A stretch of DNA of 23,524 nucleotides from an uncultured Saprospiraceae bacterium (lineage in GTDB: Bacteria > Bacteroidota > Bacteroidia > Chitinophagales > Saprospiraceae), in the NCBI GenBank assembly GCA_937969485.1, contig CALBVQ010000054.1, positions 1-23,524 of the forward strand. Direction: 5' to 3'. Both the position numbers and the translations under genes were made by a program. Below, piece by piece: positions 1-8,387 of the stretch (positions within the stretch are counted from its first letter, which is position 1; each line of letters opens with the position of its first letter). The notes under the pieces were generated by a model. The model saw nothing but the letters and a program-made list of their open reading frames with translations, was not told where the DNA came from and made no database searches.

Positions 1-77
1 CTATCATGAGTATTTCTAACGAAGTAATTACTTTTATAAACTTGAAAATATGCGGAATTCTAAAACAGAATTGGTAT
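1..77 (+). repeat. Family 1 palindromic repeat, right part (cut by window start)
   Basis: This matches the right half of the complete copy at 8972-9132 almost base for base. It runs from the downstream arm of the central GATAGC/GCTATC hairpin to the terminal inverted repeat, which ends AAAACAGAATTGGTAT at 77. The left half lies outside the window. Orientation is the same as the 8972 copy. Bases 78-324 after it hold no gene I can support. Confidence 0.85.
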
Positions 78-324
78 TAGTTTATATTTCTGACCTCAAG
101 GTCTCAAGGAAAGTACAAGCTTGTGCTATCCTTGGCGAGGTTTGGAACCATAATAAAAGAAAATCATTTTTACAATAGGTAGAAATACGGTTTCTTTGAC
201 CGTTAATCCAATAGCACCCGCCGTTACTCTGAAAATTCACTGAGAATTTAACAAAGCTTCTACATTTGACTTGTGTGCTGCTGTTTTTTTTAATTATTGA
301 TAACAATTAGTAAAATACAGTTTA

Positions 325-717
325 ATGAATTTACAATATAAAACTGCCCCAAGTAACATCCTTTATCCACTTTCGGTAAAGACTAACGATTCGAGATCCG
401 AAGCTAATTTTCTCACGATTCCCTTTTCTAAAGGGCATCATGTAGTAAGATACGATGAAATTCTGTTCTTGAAGAGCGAATCTTCATACACTCTGATTTA
501 TTTAGAAAATGGCAAAAAAATACTGAGTTCGAGAACCCTTAAGAACTATGATGAAATACTACCATCAGCTCTTTTTATGCGAATCCATAGATCCTACATA
601 ATACCAATGAAGCGTGTGGAAACTATTTTCAATAATCCTTCAGCGGTCCAGATAAATAACGAGCAATTGCCTGTTTCTAAGAATTACAAACCCTTGGTAC
701 GAGATTACTTTTTTTAA
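325..717 (+). CDS. LytTR-type DNA-binding response protein (stand-alone)
   Basis: This 130-residue protein consists of about 30 unrecognised N-terminal residues and a LytTR DNA-binding domain from roughly residue 33 to the end. Family hallmarks are the VVRYDEILFLKSESSYT strand, the KKILSSRTLKNYDEILP segment and FMRIHRSYIIPMKRV, the conserved LytTR core. The usual N-terminal receiver domain and membrane segments are absent, so the input signal is not visible. LytTR proteins bind direct repeats upstream of target promoters, often genes for surface or secreted products. The next gene, 75 bases downstream on the same strand, encodes a secreted protein and is a possible target or operon partner; that is inference. 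The ATG at 325 is well placed and no longer reading is needed to complete the domain. Confidence 0.85.
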   Translation: MNLQYKTAPSNILYPLSVKTNDSRSEANFLTIPFSKGHHVVRYDEILFLKSESSYTLIYLENGKKILSSRTLKNYDEILPSALFMRIHRSYIIPMKRVETIFNNPSAVQINNEQLPVSKNYKPLVRDYFF

Positions 718-792
718 GAATCTAGCATAAAGCGTACAGCACTACACAACCCAATTCTATTTTATAATTTATATTTTTCAAACTACCCTGAA

Positions 793-2355
793 ATGAAAAA
801 ATCACTATTTTTCATAGCCCTAGCTATGTATCTTCCCATTCTATCCTTTGCAATTACAATAACTTGGTCAGGAGCTGTTGATAGCGATTGGCACAATGCG
901 GCAAATTGGTCCCCGGCACAAGTTCCGACCACAAATGACGACGTACAAGTCACTTCAAATCCATCAAGCGTCAACATTGATATAACTATTAATGCTTTTG
1001 CAAGGTCATTACGATTTGATGGAATGACAATATATCTCAATGCGGTTCTTGACGTAAGCAATAATGTTCCAGGAACTACTTCCTCCCTAATATTACAAAA
1101 TGGATCCAATCTTACCACATGGTCAACGAACGCATCAGTGCAAGTAAAAGGAAATTTACTCATACAGAATTCATCTTTTTCTCACAACGGAGGGTTGATC
1201 CTAAACGGAGAACTACCCTACACCACCGCTCACCTGAGAATAGAAGATTTTTCAACATTTCTTATTAATCCGGGGGGATTCGTATATGCCTACAACAATA
1301 TCGAGACAGGAGGAAACGAGCACCTAGCAGTAAGTATCTTAATGAACAACACATCCGAACTATATAACTATGGCAGTATTCAACTAGCCTACGACTCGGC
1401 ATCTGATGATTACATTGATAATGGTATCATCATTAACAATAAATCCAAATTGTATAATTATGGATTTATTCAGTTAAAAGAAGTCAAGGACTATGGATTT
1501 GAAATCCAAAATGGAGCTCTAGGGCTACCCTTCTCTGAACTCGAAAACCATGGAATCATTGATATAACCGGATGTTTTTCATGCGGCGGTGGTGGAGTAG
1601 GCCTAGGAGTAGGACAACATGGTAAGTTCTTCGACAATCCTGGACCACCAGCCACATACGGACTTGTATTCAATAACTTGAATACGAATATGTGGAATTC
1701 TAGTTGCTTGGTCTTCAATGCCCCTCCAGCAAGTCCATTTTCGCTTGTAAGCACTAATTTTACACAATTGTCTACTTTAGCTGGAAATGGGCCTACGATG
1801 AACGGTGGTTCTATGATCCAAGGTGCAATTTCCCCTGGCTTTTCACCAGGAATAATTGAATTTCTTGATCCGTTTAGTGTAACTGCCCCTACTCAATTCA
1901 TTATGGAACTAGCAGGAATTGATGGTGCTGGGGCATCCACAGGTCATGATCAAATCAAGTTCAGTTCAACTCCTAATGACCTTACTGATGTTTCACTTAA
2001 AGTAGAATTCATTGACGGCTTCATCCCTAATGTGGGAAATACATTCACTATTATTGACGGAAGCTATACTGGAACATTTACTTCAATAGATTTTCCAGGC
2101 GATGATAGCAACTGGACAGTCAATTACAACGCCACTGATATTACAATAGAGTTGATTACGGAAGTTACTAATTACAATAATGTAGGAATAGGGATTAGTG
2201 ACCCACAAGCCAAACTACATGTTGAAAGTGGAGATATATTTGTAAGCACTCTCGGAGCTGGAATCATTGTCAAAGATGCTAATGGCGATTGTCATAGAAT
2301 CACAGTCGATGCAGCAGGTGTAATTACCGCACCAATTGTTGCCTGCCCACAGTAA
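793..2355 (+). CDS. Secreted protein with tail-fibre-like C-terminal motif
   Basis: This 520-residue protein has a clear N-terminal signal peptide (MKKSLFFIALAMYLPILSFA, cleavage near residue 20). It is followed by a W-rich opening (TWSGAVDSDWHNAANWSP) seen at the start of many Bacteroidota surface or adhesin-like proteins. The middle is rich in Asn, Gly and hydrophobic residues with repeating short strands (SELYNYGSIQL, SKLYNYGFIQL), suggesting a beta-helical or beta-solenoid fold. The end, VGIGISDPQAKLHVESGD, resembles the motif that precedes C-terminal modules of tail-fibre-like and surface proteins. It closes with a short Cys-containing module (DCHRITVDAAG, final ACPQ) common at the ends of such proteins. 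It probably lies on the cell surface or is released. Substrate or partner is unknown. No sorting signal of the usual long type IX form is evident. Confidence 0.75.
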   Translation: MKKSLFFIALAMYLPILSFAITITWSGAVDSDWHNAANWSPAQVPTTNDDVQVTSNPSSVNIDITINAFARSLRFDGMTIYLNAVLDVSNNVPGTTSSLILQNGSNLTTWSTNASVQVKGNLLIQNSSFSHNGGLILNGELPYTTAHLRIEDFSTFLINPGGFVYAYNNIETGGNEHLAVSILMNNTSELYNYGSIQLAYDSASDDYIDNGIIINNKSKLYNYGFIQLKEVKDYGFEIQNGALGLPFSELENHGIIDITGCFSCGGGGVGLGVGQHGKFFDNPGPPATYGLVFNNLNTNMWNSSCLVFNAPPASPFSLVSTNFTQLSTLAGNGPTMNGGSMIQGAISPGFSPGIIEFLDPFSVTAPTQFIMELAGIDGAGASTGHDQIKFSSTPNDLTDVSLKVEFIDGFIPNVGNTFTIIDGSYTGTFTSIDFPGDDSNWTVNYNATDITIELITEVTNYNNVGIGISDPQAKLHVESGDIFVSTLGAGIIVKDANGDCHRITVDAAGVITAPIVACPQ

Positions 2356-2551
2356 TGCAGTAATCCTTTTTTTTCAAATTATGGATTATTGAGGACAACA
2401 GTCGATAACTCGTTGAGTATTCCAGCAAGAGCAAGCTCTCCACTTTATGCATGATTCACTATCAAGATAATGACGCATTTGCTAAATGAACAAAGTGCGA
2501 GGTATTACTGATTGACAGAAAACACACATCAAAAACTCTATTATGACAAAT

Positions 2552-2582
2552 AAAAAAGGGGCTCAATTGAGCCCCTTTTTTT
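2552..2582 (-). terminator. Intrinsic terminator, probably bidirectional
   Basis: A perfect palindrome has arms AAAAAGGGGCTCAA and TTGAGCCCCTTTTT meeting at 2566/2567. Read on the minus strand it follows directly on the stop codon (2581-2583) of the coiled-coil gene and has a U-run. Read on the plus strand it also has a U-run and could stop transcription from the secreted protein gene ending at 2355. Confidence 0.85.
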
Positions 2583-4116
2583 ATTCTTCCTCATTCATAG
2601 CGAGGTCAATATTATCTTTAGCCTCTTTCGCAGCCTCTTTGACAACTTCTATTACTTCCTCAGCTTTGTCTTTCAATGCATCAACTACATCTTCGATCAC
2701 TTCGCCAATATCTTCGATCGCATCTTCAATTTTATCCATGATGCTATCTTCCCCGTCAGTTTCTACTTTCGGTTCTTCATTTGTTGCAGGTTCTTCTACA
2801 ACAGCTGGCTCTTCTTCCTGGACTTGTGGTTCTGGAGAGATTGCTTCAGCGGCTGGGTTTACTTCACTTTCAGTCACAGCTGCTACTATAGGTGGAATAA
2901 CATTTTTATTCTTCTTACTTTCAGCAATTTGCTCAGCAGCCTTTTTTAATTTTTCAGCTTCCGCAGGATCAACTGCTGATTTTGACTCCTTTGCAATTTT
3001 TTGTTTGATCTCTTCCTTCTTTTCTTGTTTCTTAGCATCCATCTCAGCACGTTCGGCCTGCTTTTTAGCTCTAGCTTCTTCTTTAGCCATGCGCTTTTCA
3101 AGTTCAGCCTTAGTGGCAATCATATCTTTCAACTTTACCTGCTTCGAGTTAATACGCTCATTGATCATTCCTACCCGCGCCTCTCTTAACTGTGCTTCGA
3201 GTTGCCCCATTGCTCTTCCGGCCTGCTGACTCTGACCATTCTTATCACGTAAATCTTTTTCGATACTTCCTTTCATTCTATCAATGGCCTTCATCAATCC
3301 TTCGTATCTATTCTTTAATCTTCCTAAGGCATTCGACGCTGATGGCTCGCCACTCTTCCCGTATTTCTTTTCCTTCAATATTTTGAAGGCTGCGTCAATC
3401 TTATTCCACAACTTATTGCGGTCATCTCTCGTAAACTTTATATTCTTAAAAGTAGATTGCATTTTTTTCAGCTCTTCAAATAATGGTTGAAGGCTCTTTC
3501 CACTCTCTATTTTAGTTTTGATTTCATCTAATTGACCTAAAAAGTTCTCGTAATGCTTTTTCGACTCTGCCTTAAATTCATTGTCAAGGCTTTTACGCAT
3601 CGATTTTAGTGACTCAAAAACCTCATCACTCCCTTTTCTTAAGTTATTTGCATGTTCTCTGAACAAATTTTTATCGTAAACTTGCTGCTGGACTTTCGTC
3701 CAAAAACCCTTCATCTCTTCCCACACACTTGACTTATATTCATCCATCTTTGTCACCTTCTCCTTGATATCTGCAAGTTCCGAACTGTACAATTCGTACA
3801 ATTTCGATGAAAGCACAACGAAATGCCACTCCGCTTTGGCACGGCTAATTACATCTGTTCTATCCACCAGAATTGTTTCTGGCAATAAGTCATCTGTAAC
3901 AGACAAAGGCCTATCCAGCGTTACAACTTCCGCAGGAAAAGGAACTTCTTCTCCGTTTTTCCAACTTGTCATTAACTGCTTATTAAATTCTTCAGTTACC
4001 ACTGCGGCTGGAAATTGGTGAATTTTTACCATATTTTCCTTATCAATCAATTCAATCGCTAGAAGGATTTTCTCCTCTTGCTCATTCTTTCCCCAAAGTA
4101 CAATCTTATTTTTCAT
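2581..4116 (-). CDS. Charged coiled-coil protein with DUF349-like segments
   Basis: This 511-residue cytoplasmic protein has no signal peptide or membrane segment. Residues 1-120 form a mixed alpha/beta N-terminal region (begins MKNKIVLWGKNEQEEK). Residues about 120-260 hold two helical stretches with spaced Trp and Phe (VWEEMKGFWTKVQQQVYD; FTRDDRNKLWNKIDAAF) that recall DUF349 repeats. From about 290 to 400 it is a Lys/Glu/Ala-rich coiled coil. The last 110 residues are very acidic and end in amphipathic heptads (MDKIEDAIEDIGEVIEDV, then DALKDKAEEVIEVVKEAAKEA). I do not know its function. DUF349 proteins are poorly characterised, and the tail resembles LEA-like helices. It lies 100 bases downstream of asd on the same strand and ends in a strong terminator. 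Confidence 0.8.
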   Translation of the reverse strand: MKNKIVLWGKNEQEEKILLAIELIDKENMVKIHQFPAAVVTEEFNKQLMTSWKNGEEVPFPAEVVTLDRPLSVTDDLLPETILVDRTDVISRAKAEWHFVVLSSKLYELYSSELADIKEKVTKMDEYKSSVWEEMKGFWTKVQQQVYDKNLFREHANNLRKGSDEVFESLKSMRKSLDNEFKAESKKHYENFLGQLDEIKTKIESGKSLQPLFEELKKMQSTFKNIKFTRDDRNKLWNKIDAAFKILKEKKYGKSGEPSASNALGRLKNRYEGLMKAIDRMKGSIEKDLRDKNGQSQQAGRAMGQLEAQLREARVGMINERINSKQVKLKDMIATKAELEKRMAKEEARAKKQAERAEMDAKKQEKKEEIKQKIAKESKSAVDPAEAEKLKKAAEQIAESKKNKNVIPPIVAAVTESEVNPAAEAISPEPQVQEEEPAVVEEPATNEEPKVETDGEDSIMDKIEDAIEDIGEVIEDVVDALKDKAEEVIEVVKEAAKEAKDNIDLAMNEEE

Positions 4117-4130
4117 CTTAACTTTTTTCT

Positions 4131-4147
4131 ACTGCTACTATAGCAGT
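4131..4147. other. Small hairpin between asd and the coiled-coil gene
   Basis: The 7-bp arms ACTGCTA and TAGCAGT enclose a CTA loop, 14 bases upstream of the start codon at 4116. Neither strand carries a proper U-run after it, so it is not a convincing terminator. It may be a leader hairpin for the coiled-coil gene. Confidence 0.35.
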
Positions 4148-4216
4148 GTTCGCATCTAATCCGAAATACTACCTACCTATTTTTGTTATTGTAGTCGTCT
4201 ATTTCAAATTACATTA

Positions 4217-5209
4217 TTACAATAAATCGTGGCTCACCAAATACTCCGCAATTTGCACTGCATTTGTTGCTGCACCTTTCCTTAAATTATCAGAGACTAT
4301 CCACATATTCAAACCATTCTCAATAGATTCGTCTCTTCGTATTCTACCCACAAATACATCATTTTTATGTTTCGCACTAAGCGGCATAGGGTATACATTT
4401 TGTGAAGGATCATCTTGCACTGTTATTCCAGCGGCATGTTCCAGTAATTCATAAATCTTGTTTTCGTCGAACGTTTGTGAGAACTCAACATTTACTGATT
4501 CACTATGTCCTCCGTGCACAGGCACTCTCACCGCCGTCGCGGTTATTGCCATTTTGGGTGAAGATAATATTTTTCTCGTCTCATGTACGAGTTTCATTTC
4601 CTCCTTTGTGTATTTATTATCTAAAAACACATCACAATGCGGTAAGCAATTTTCAAAAATAGGATGCGGATAAGCTGGACTATCAGCTATTTCCCCCAAT
4701 TTCTCCTGCTCATATTGTGTAACTGCATTCACTCCAGTCCCTGTAAAAGACTGATATGTACTTATTACCAACCGTTTAATTCCATACTCCTTATTCAATG
4801 GACTAAGCGCAGTAACCATCTGTATCGTTGAACAATTGGGGTTAGCAATGATTTTGTCATCCTTAGTTAATTCTCCTGCGTTAACCTCTGGAACGACCAA
4901 CTTTTTGGTAGGATCCATTCTCCACGCTGAAGAATTATCTATCACCGTTATTCCAGCTTCAGCATATTTGGGTGCCCATTCAAGCGAAGTGCCTCCACCT
5001 GCTGAAAACAATGCAACGTCTGGATTCTGAGCAATAGCCTCTTCATGAGAAACTACTGTGTATTCAGCATCTCGAAAAGATATCTTCTTCCCGTATGATC
5101 TCGGAGAAGCAACTGGAATTATCTCTCCAATCTCTAATTTAGACTCATTTAGTACCTGCAACATCACGCCGCCAACTAGTCCTGTAACACCTACAACTGC
5201 TATTTTCAT
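4217..5209 (-). CDS. asd: Aspartate-semialdehyde dehydrogenase
   Basis: This 330-residue enzyme reduces aspartyl phosphate to aspartate semialdehyde with NADPH, the branch point to lysine, diaminopimelate, threonine and methionine. The N-terminal Rossmann motif GVTGLVGG (residues 7-14) binds the cofactor. The catalytic cysteine is C126 in NPNCSTIQ. R228 and H235 in VRVPVHGGHSES supply the substrate-binding Arg and the general acid/base His. Length and motif order are normal for the family. It is divergent from the secreted-protein gene at 5267, with a 57-base AT-rich region between the two start codons. The coiled-coil gene follows on the same strand. The start is MKIAVVGVTG, directly at the Rossmann strand. 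Confidence 0.97.
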   Translation of the reverse strand: MKIAVVGVTGLVGGVMLQVLNESKLEIGEIIPVASPRSYGKKISFRDAEYTVVSHEEAIAQNPDVALFSAGGGTSLEWAPKYAEAGITVIDNSSAWRMDPTKKLVVPEVNAGELTKDDKIIANPNCSTIQMVTALSPLNKEYGIKRLVISTYQSFTGTGVNAVTQYEQEKLGEIADSPAYPHPIFENCLPHCDVFLDNKYTKEEMKLVHETRKILSSPKMAITATAVRVPVHGGHSESVNVEFSQTFDENKIYELLEHAAGITVQDDPSQNVYPMPLSAKHKNDVFVGRIRRDESIENGLNMWIVSDNLRKGAATNAVQIAEYLVSHDLL

Positions 5210-5266
5210 ATATAATTAACGTATTAATTATTCATTCACACTTCAAAAAATACTACATTCGCATTA

Positions 5267-7051
5267 ATGAAGAATTATCTGCAAATATTATGCCTTTGCT
5301 GCTTTTTATCCCCATTAATGTACGGACAATTTACCGACAGTTTTGATGATGGTGATTTTACAGCGAATCCAACTTGGCAAGGCGATAGCGAAAATTTCAA
5401 GGTAAACGAAGTCTTTCAACTAGCTCTGGATGCAGCAGAAGCAGGCACTTCAAACCTTTTCACTTCGTACTCATTAAGCTCAGATTTTACATGGGAAATC
5501 GATATTGTAATGGATTTTTCACCATCCGCCAACAATAAATTAACTTGTTATTTTTTTATTGACAACCAAGATCCAAGCCTTGCAAATGGATATTTTTTAG
5601 AAATAGGCGAAAATTTGTCCGAAGATAATTTGAAACTTTTTAGAATATCAGATGGAATTCCTGACACCGAGCCACTTGCCGAAGGAGAATTGGGCGCACT
5701 TGCATTAAAACCCGCAGTACTAAGTGTACGAATAGAACGAATTGAAGGCTTGTGGTCAGTCTACACAAGCTACATCGTTGATGAAATTCCTACATTGGAG
5801 CTATCTTTTTTTGATGACACATATGATTTCATAACGGAAGGCTTTTGGGTTTTAAACCCAAAATACACTAGCTCAAATACGACAAACTTTACATTCGACA
5901 ACATCTCAGCAAAAGAATATGAACCGGATGCCACCGCACCTCAGCTGACATCAGGGCAGGTGATTTCTGCGAATATGTTAGAATTAGTATTTGATGAAGC
6001 CTTAGAAACTGCAGGTGTAAACAACGCATCCTTTGGGCTTGACCCAAACATCGCCCTAAATTCATTCGAATTTATAGGAACTTCGGCTAATAAGATTCAG
6101 CTAACTTACACTGAAAACTTCAGTTCGGGCATAAATTACCAACTGTCTATCAATGATATAATTGATATTAGTGGAAATCCAGCAAGTGAGTTAATTTACA
6201 CATTTAGCGTATCGGAAAAACCAGTTGCTGGTGACCTTGTGATCAACGAAATCTTATTTGATCCGCTTGTGAATGGCAAAGACTTCGTAGAGTTATTAAA
6301 TATCTCGGATAAATTGCTGAATCTCGAAGGAATGCAAATTTCCAATACAGACAAAGAAAACAACACGTCGACAATAGAAGGCGAAATCATGTTGGAACCT
6401 GGAGAAATAATTGCATTCAGTGAAGATATATTGTCAACAATAGAAGACTATCAGCCTGTTGATTTCCGATTAGAAGAAAATGATTTACCTTCTTTTAACC
6501 AAGATATGGGAAATGTGACTTTATTCACAGAAGCAGGCGAATTGATTGACTCATTCAATTATACTGAAGACATGCATATTAGTTTGCTCAGTAATACCAA
6601 AGGCGTTTCACTAGAGAGAGTCTTTGCCGAATCCGCCAGTGTTGAAGCAAATTTCACAAGTGGTGTTAAATCAACAAACTTTGCAACTCCAGGTTATAAA
6701 AATGCCAATTCAAGAGTAGGCTCAGCAACATTTGACGGAGTATTGAATGTTGAAAATAATGTGTTTTCGCCGAATGGAGATGGAGACGATGATCAGTTGA
6801 TCATTACCTTGAATTTTCCAGATAATTCCTACCTCGCAACTATCGACATCTACAACATCAATGGCCAACGCATTAAGTCACTGATAAACAACCAAGTGTC
6901 TGCACCAATGGATATTGTGCGTTGGGACGGAACCCTCGACGATGGAGGTAAGGCATACGTGGGTCATTATATAATTGTATTGAAAGCATTTCGTACAGAT
7001 GGGGAAACACTTTATGACAAAAAACATATCAAACTTATGGATTTCTTTTAG
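5267..7051 (+). CDS. Secreted multidomain lamin-tail protein
   Basis: This 594-residue exported protein has a signal peptide at residues 1-20 (ends PLMYGQ). About 22-215 is a concanavalin/LamG-like beta-sandwich opening (TDSFDDGDF...WQGDSENF). About 220-320 is a bacterial Ig-like domain of the SbsA type (TAPQLTSGQVISANMLELVFDEAL). About 322-475 is a lamin-tail domain (GDLVINEILFDPLVNGKDFVELLN). From about 490 a C-terminal FlgD/gliding-associated Ig-like module has FSPNGDGDDD, DIYNINGQRI and WDGTLDDGGKAYVGHYI. This architecture is common among Bacteroidota outer-membrane or extracellular proteins. Lamin-tail domains elsewhere often accompany nucleases or surface-attached enzymes, but no catalytic domain is visible here. 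The C-terminal module may act in surface attachment; that is inference. Confidence 0.85.
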   Translation: MKNYLQILCLCCFLSPLMYGQFTDSFDDGDFTANPTWQGDSENFKVNEVFQLALDAAEAGTSNLFTSYSLSSDFTWEIDIVMDFSPSANNKLTCYFFIDNQDPSLANGYFLEIGENLSEDNLKLFRISDGIPDTEPLAEGELGALALKPAVLSVRIERIEGLWSVYTSYIVDEIPTLELSFFDDTYDFITEGFWVLNPKYTSSNTTNFTFDNISAKEYEPDATAPQLTSGQVISANMLELVFDEALETAGVNNASFGLDPNIALNSFEFIGTSANKIQLTYTENFSSGINYQLSINDIIDISGNPASELIYTFSVSEKPVAGDLVINEILFDPLVNGKDFVELLNISDKLLNLEGMQISNTDKENNTSTIEGEIMLEPGEIIAFSEDILSTIEDYQPVDFRLEENDLPSFNQDMGNVTLFTEAGELIDSFNYTEDMHISLLSNTKGVSLERVFAESASVEANFTSGVKSTNFATPGYKNANSRVGSATFDGVLNVENNVFSPNGDGDDDQLIITLNFPDNSYLATIDIYNINGQRIKSLINNQVSAPMDIVRWDGTLDDGGKAYVGHYIIVLKAFRTDGETLYDKKHIKLMDFF

Positions 7052-7055
7052 ATTA

Positions 7056-7087
7056 TTGCTTTTCTCTAGATCTTGGTATTAAATTTG
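7056..7087 (+). promoter_or_regulatory. Bacteroidota-type promoter for the EEP-fold gene
   Basis: TTG at 7056-7058 is followed after 21 bases by TAAATTTG at 7080-7087, an exact match to the -33 TTG / -7 TAnnTTTG pattern. The predicted start of transcription is near 7094, about 50 bases before the ATG at 7145. This argues against the upstream TTG start at 7073, which would lie inside the promoter. Confidence 0.6.
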
Positions 7088-7144
7088 CGTTATATCTATG
7101 AGAAAACAACTTTCAATATCACTACATCTTTTGTAAAAACATTA

Positions 7145-8074
7145 ATGTCAACTAAAATTAAGAAGTCCATTTCCTACACGGTCATCATGATCTCAATCGC
7201 TGTAACGGCATTGATAGTATCAGGCTTCAATATACAGGCATTAAATGGTATTCAAGATTCGGCGGTGTGGGTACTGTTTATACTATTGGCGATAGGAATT
7301 GTAGGGTTTTTCTTAAATTCCACGAAACTAATTTTGACTGAATTTGCATGTGCAGCTGTCCTATGTGTGTATTTAAAATCAGCGAGTAATTCAGCCTTGC
7401 AAATGCCTGTAATCAATGATTCAGTGCATTTTTCTATAGCGCATATCAATTTGAGTAGTGTAGAATCAGGATATGGTGATTTCATAAAAGACATCAAAGC
7501 CAAGGATCTCGATATCATCAGTTTTCAGGAATTAAAGCCAGACTGGGCTGCGGTTCTTAAGGAATCTCTAGTTGAAACCATGCCTTACTTTGCAGAAAAT
7601 GTACGGATTGACCTTTTTGGGATGAGTATATTTTCGAAATTCCCCATAGTTTATCAAGATACTATTTTGTCCGATAATATTCCATTTTTGACAGCTGCAA
7701 TTGAACTTGAAAAAGAGAAGACCATCAGCGTTACAAATCCATTGATTACACCTTCTATCAATTCTACAATGGATAAAACGCAGAAATTGCAAATGGAAAA
7801 AACCACCGATTATATCCAGAGCAAGACAGGAACAAAAGTAGTTCTTGGCGATTTTAACATGGTATATTGGTCAACTAGAATAAGAGATTTTCGAAACACA
7901 ACAGGCCTAATGAACAGCCGTAGAGACATTTCTCAGAGTGTTTTGTCAATTCCTTATGATCACATATTTTATAGTGAAGACTTGGAATGCACTAGGTTTA
8001 TTGATCTTATCGATAGTACAAATATCCGATTAGGAATTCAAGCTGATTTTCAATTTACCAATAATAACTTGTGA
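7145..8074 (+). CDS. Membrane-anchored endonuclease/exonuclease/phosphatase-fold protein, probably inactive
   Basis: This 309-residue protein has three N-terminal hydrophobic segments (about residues 8-29, 39-57, 61-77). An EEP-superfamily domain follows from about residue 95, presumably outside the cytoplasmic membrane. Visible family motifs are HINLSS (metal-site Asn, N102), SFQEL (E129), MSIFSKFPI, GDFN (235-238) and PYDH (270-273). Two expected catalytic positions look replaced. The His of the middle motif (v.HplpP) corresponds to N198 in SVTNPLITP. The C-terminal SDH that precedes LGIQADF reads NIR at 293-295. By the DNase I scheme both catalytic histidines would be gone, suggesting a binding protein or a decayed enzyme. 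The ATG at 7145 is preferred over TTG 7073 because of the promoter. No convincing terminator follows. Confidence 0.8.
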   Translation: MSTKIKKSISYTVIMISIAVTALIVSGFNIQALNGIQDSAVWVLFILLAIGIVGFFLNSTKLILTEFACAAVLCVYLKSASNSALQMPVINDSVHFSIAHINLSSVESGYGDFIKDIKAKDLDIISFQELKPDWAAVLKESLVETMPYFAENVRIDLFGMSIFSKFPIVYQDTILSDNIPFLTAAIELEKEKTISVTNPLITPSINSTMDKTQKLQMEKTTDYIQSKTGTKVVLGDFNMVYWSTRIRDFRNTTGLMNSRRDISQSVLSIPYDHIFYSEDLECTRFIDLIDSTNIRLGIQADFQFTNNNL

Positions 8075-8106
8075 TAGCATTTAGTGTAGTGGCTTTCGCC
8101 AAAAGA

Positions 8107-8140
8107 TTGCTCTAGATACTAAATGTGCTTTTTAACTTAG
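8107..8140 (+). promoter_or_regulatory. Candidate promoter for the DUF4177-elaA pair
   Basis: TTG at 8107-8109, a spacer of 23 bases and TAACTTAG at 8133-8140 give one mismatch to TAnnTTTG. Transcription would begin only a few bases before the ATG at 8151, giving a very short leader. Confidence 0.4.
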
Positions 8141-8150
8141 CGAGAAAAAT

Positions 8151-8387
8151 ATGAAAGTCTATAAATCCTTCTTTATTGAATCGAAGCAGCAGGTGGGAAA
8201 AAACATGAACAAGTACACCACTTTTTACGTGGATGGTGTAGGCCTGTCGAATGAACTGGAAGCCTTGTTATTTACCTATGGAGAAAAAGGCTATGAACTG
8301 CATTCCTTTCAGCCTATTTCTGGTGGTAAATCTAGTTATTCTACCTCGCAGGGGATTATTGTAGTCTTGCAAAAAGAAGTGGAATGA
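8151..8387 (+). CDS. Small DUF4177-like protein
   Basis: This 78-residue soluble protein has the pattern of DUF4177 proteins. A beta strand precedes the variable helix (TTFYVDGVGLSNELEALLFTYGEKGYELHSFQPIS), with the typical G-x-G-E/W-E-L turn (EKGYELHSF). A final strand follows (GIIVVLQKE). Function of the family is unknown. Its stop codon overlaps the start of the acetyltransferase gene by four bases (ATGA), so the two are co-transcribed and probably translationally coupled. No signal peptide or metal motif is seen. Confidence 0.7.
   Translation: MKVYKSFFIESKQQVGKNMNKYTTFYVDGVGLSNELEALLFTYGEKGYELHSFQPISGGKSSYSTSQGIIVVLQKEVE

Noticed and set aside
82..306. Minus-strand frame of 74 codons near the window start
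   Set aside because: Lies in repeat-flanking intergenic DNA with no recognisable family or start context.
783..1754. Minus-strand frames across the secreted 520-residue gene
   Set aside because: They overlap a gene with a clear signal peptide and recognisable C-terminal module, and they show no family.
2543..3229. Long plus-strand frame rich in Ser, Ala and Phe
   Set aside because: It is the antisense shadow of the Glu/Lys-rich coiled-coil gene and has no independent coding signs.
7073..7144. TTG start extending the EEP-fold gene by 24 residues
   Set aside because: It overlaps the promoter at 7056-7087, and the extra residues break the compact membrane-segment start at ATG 7145.
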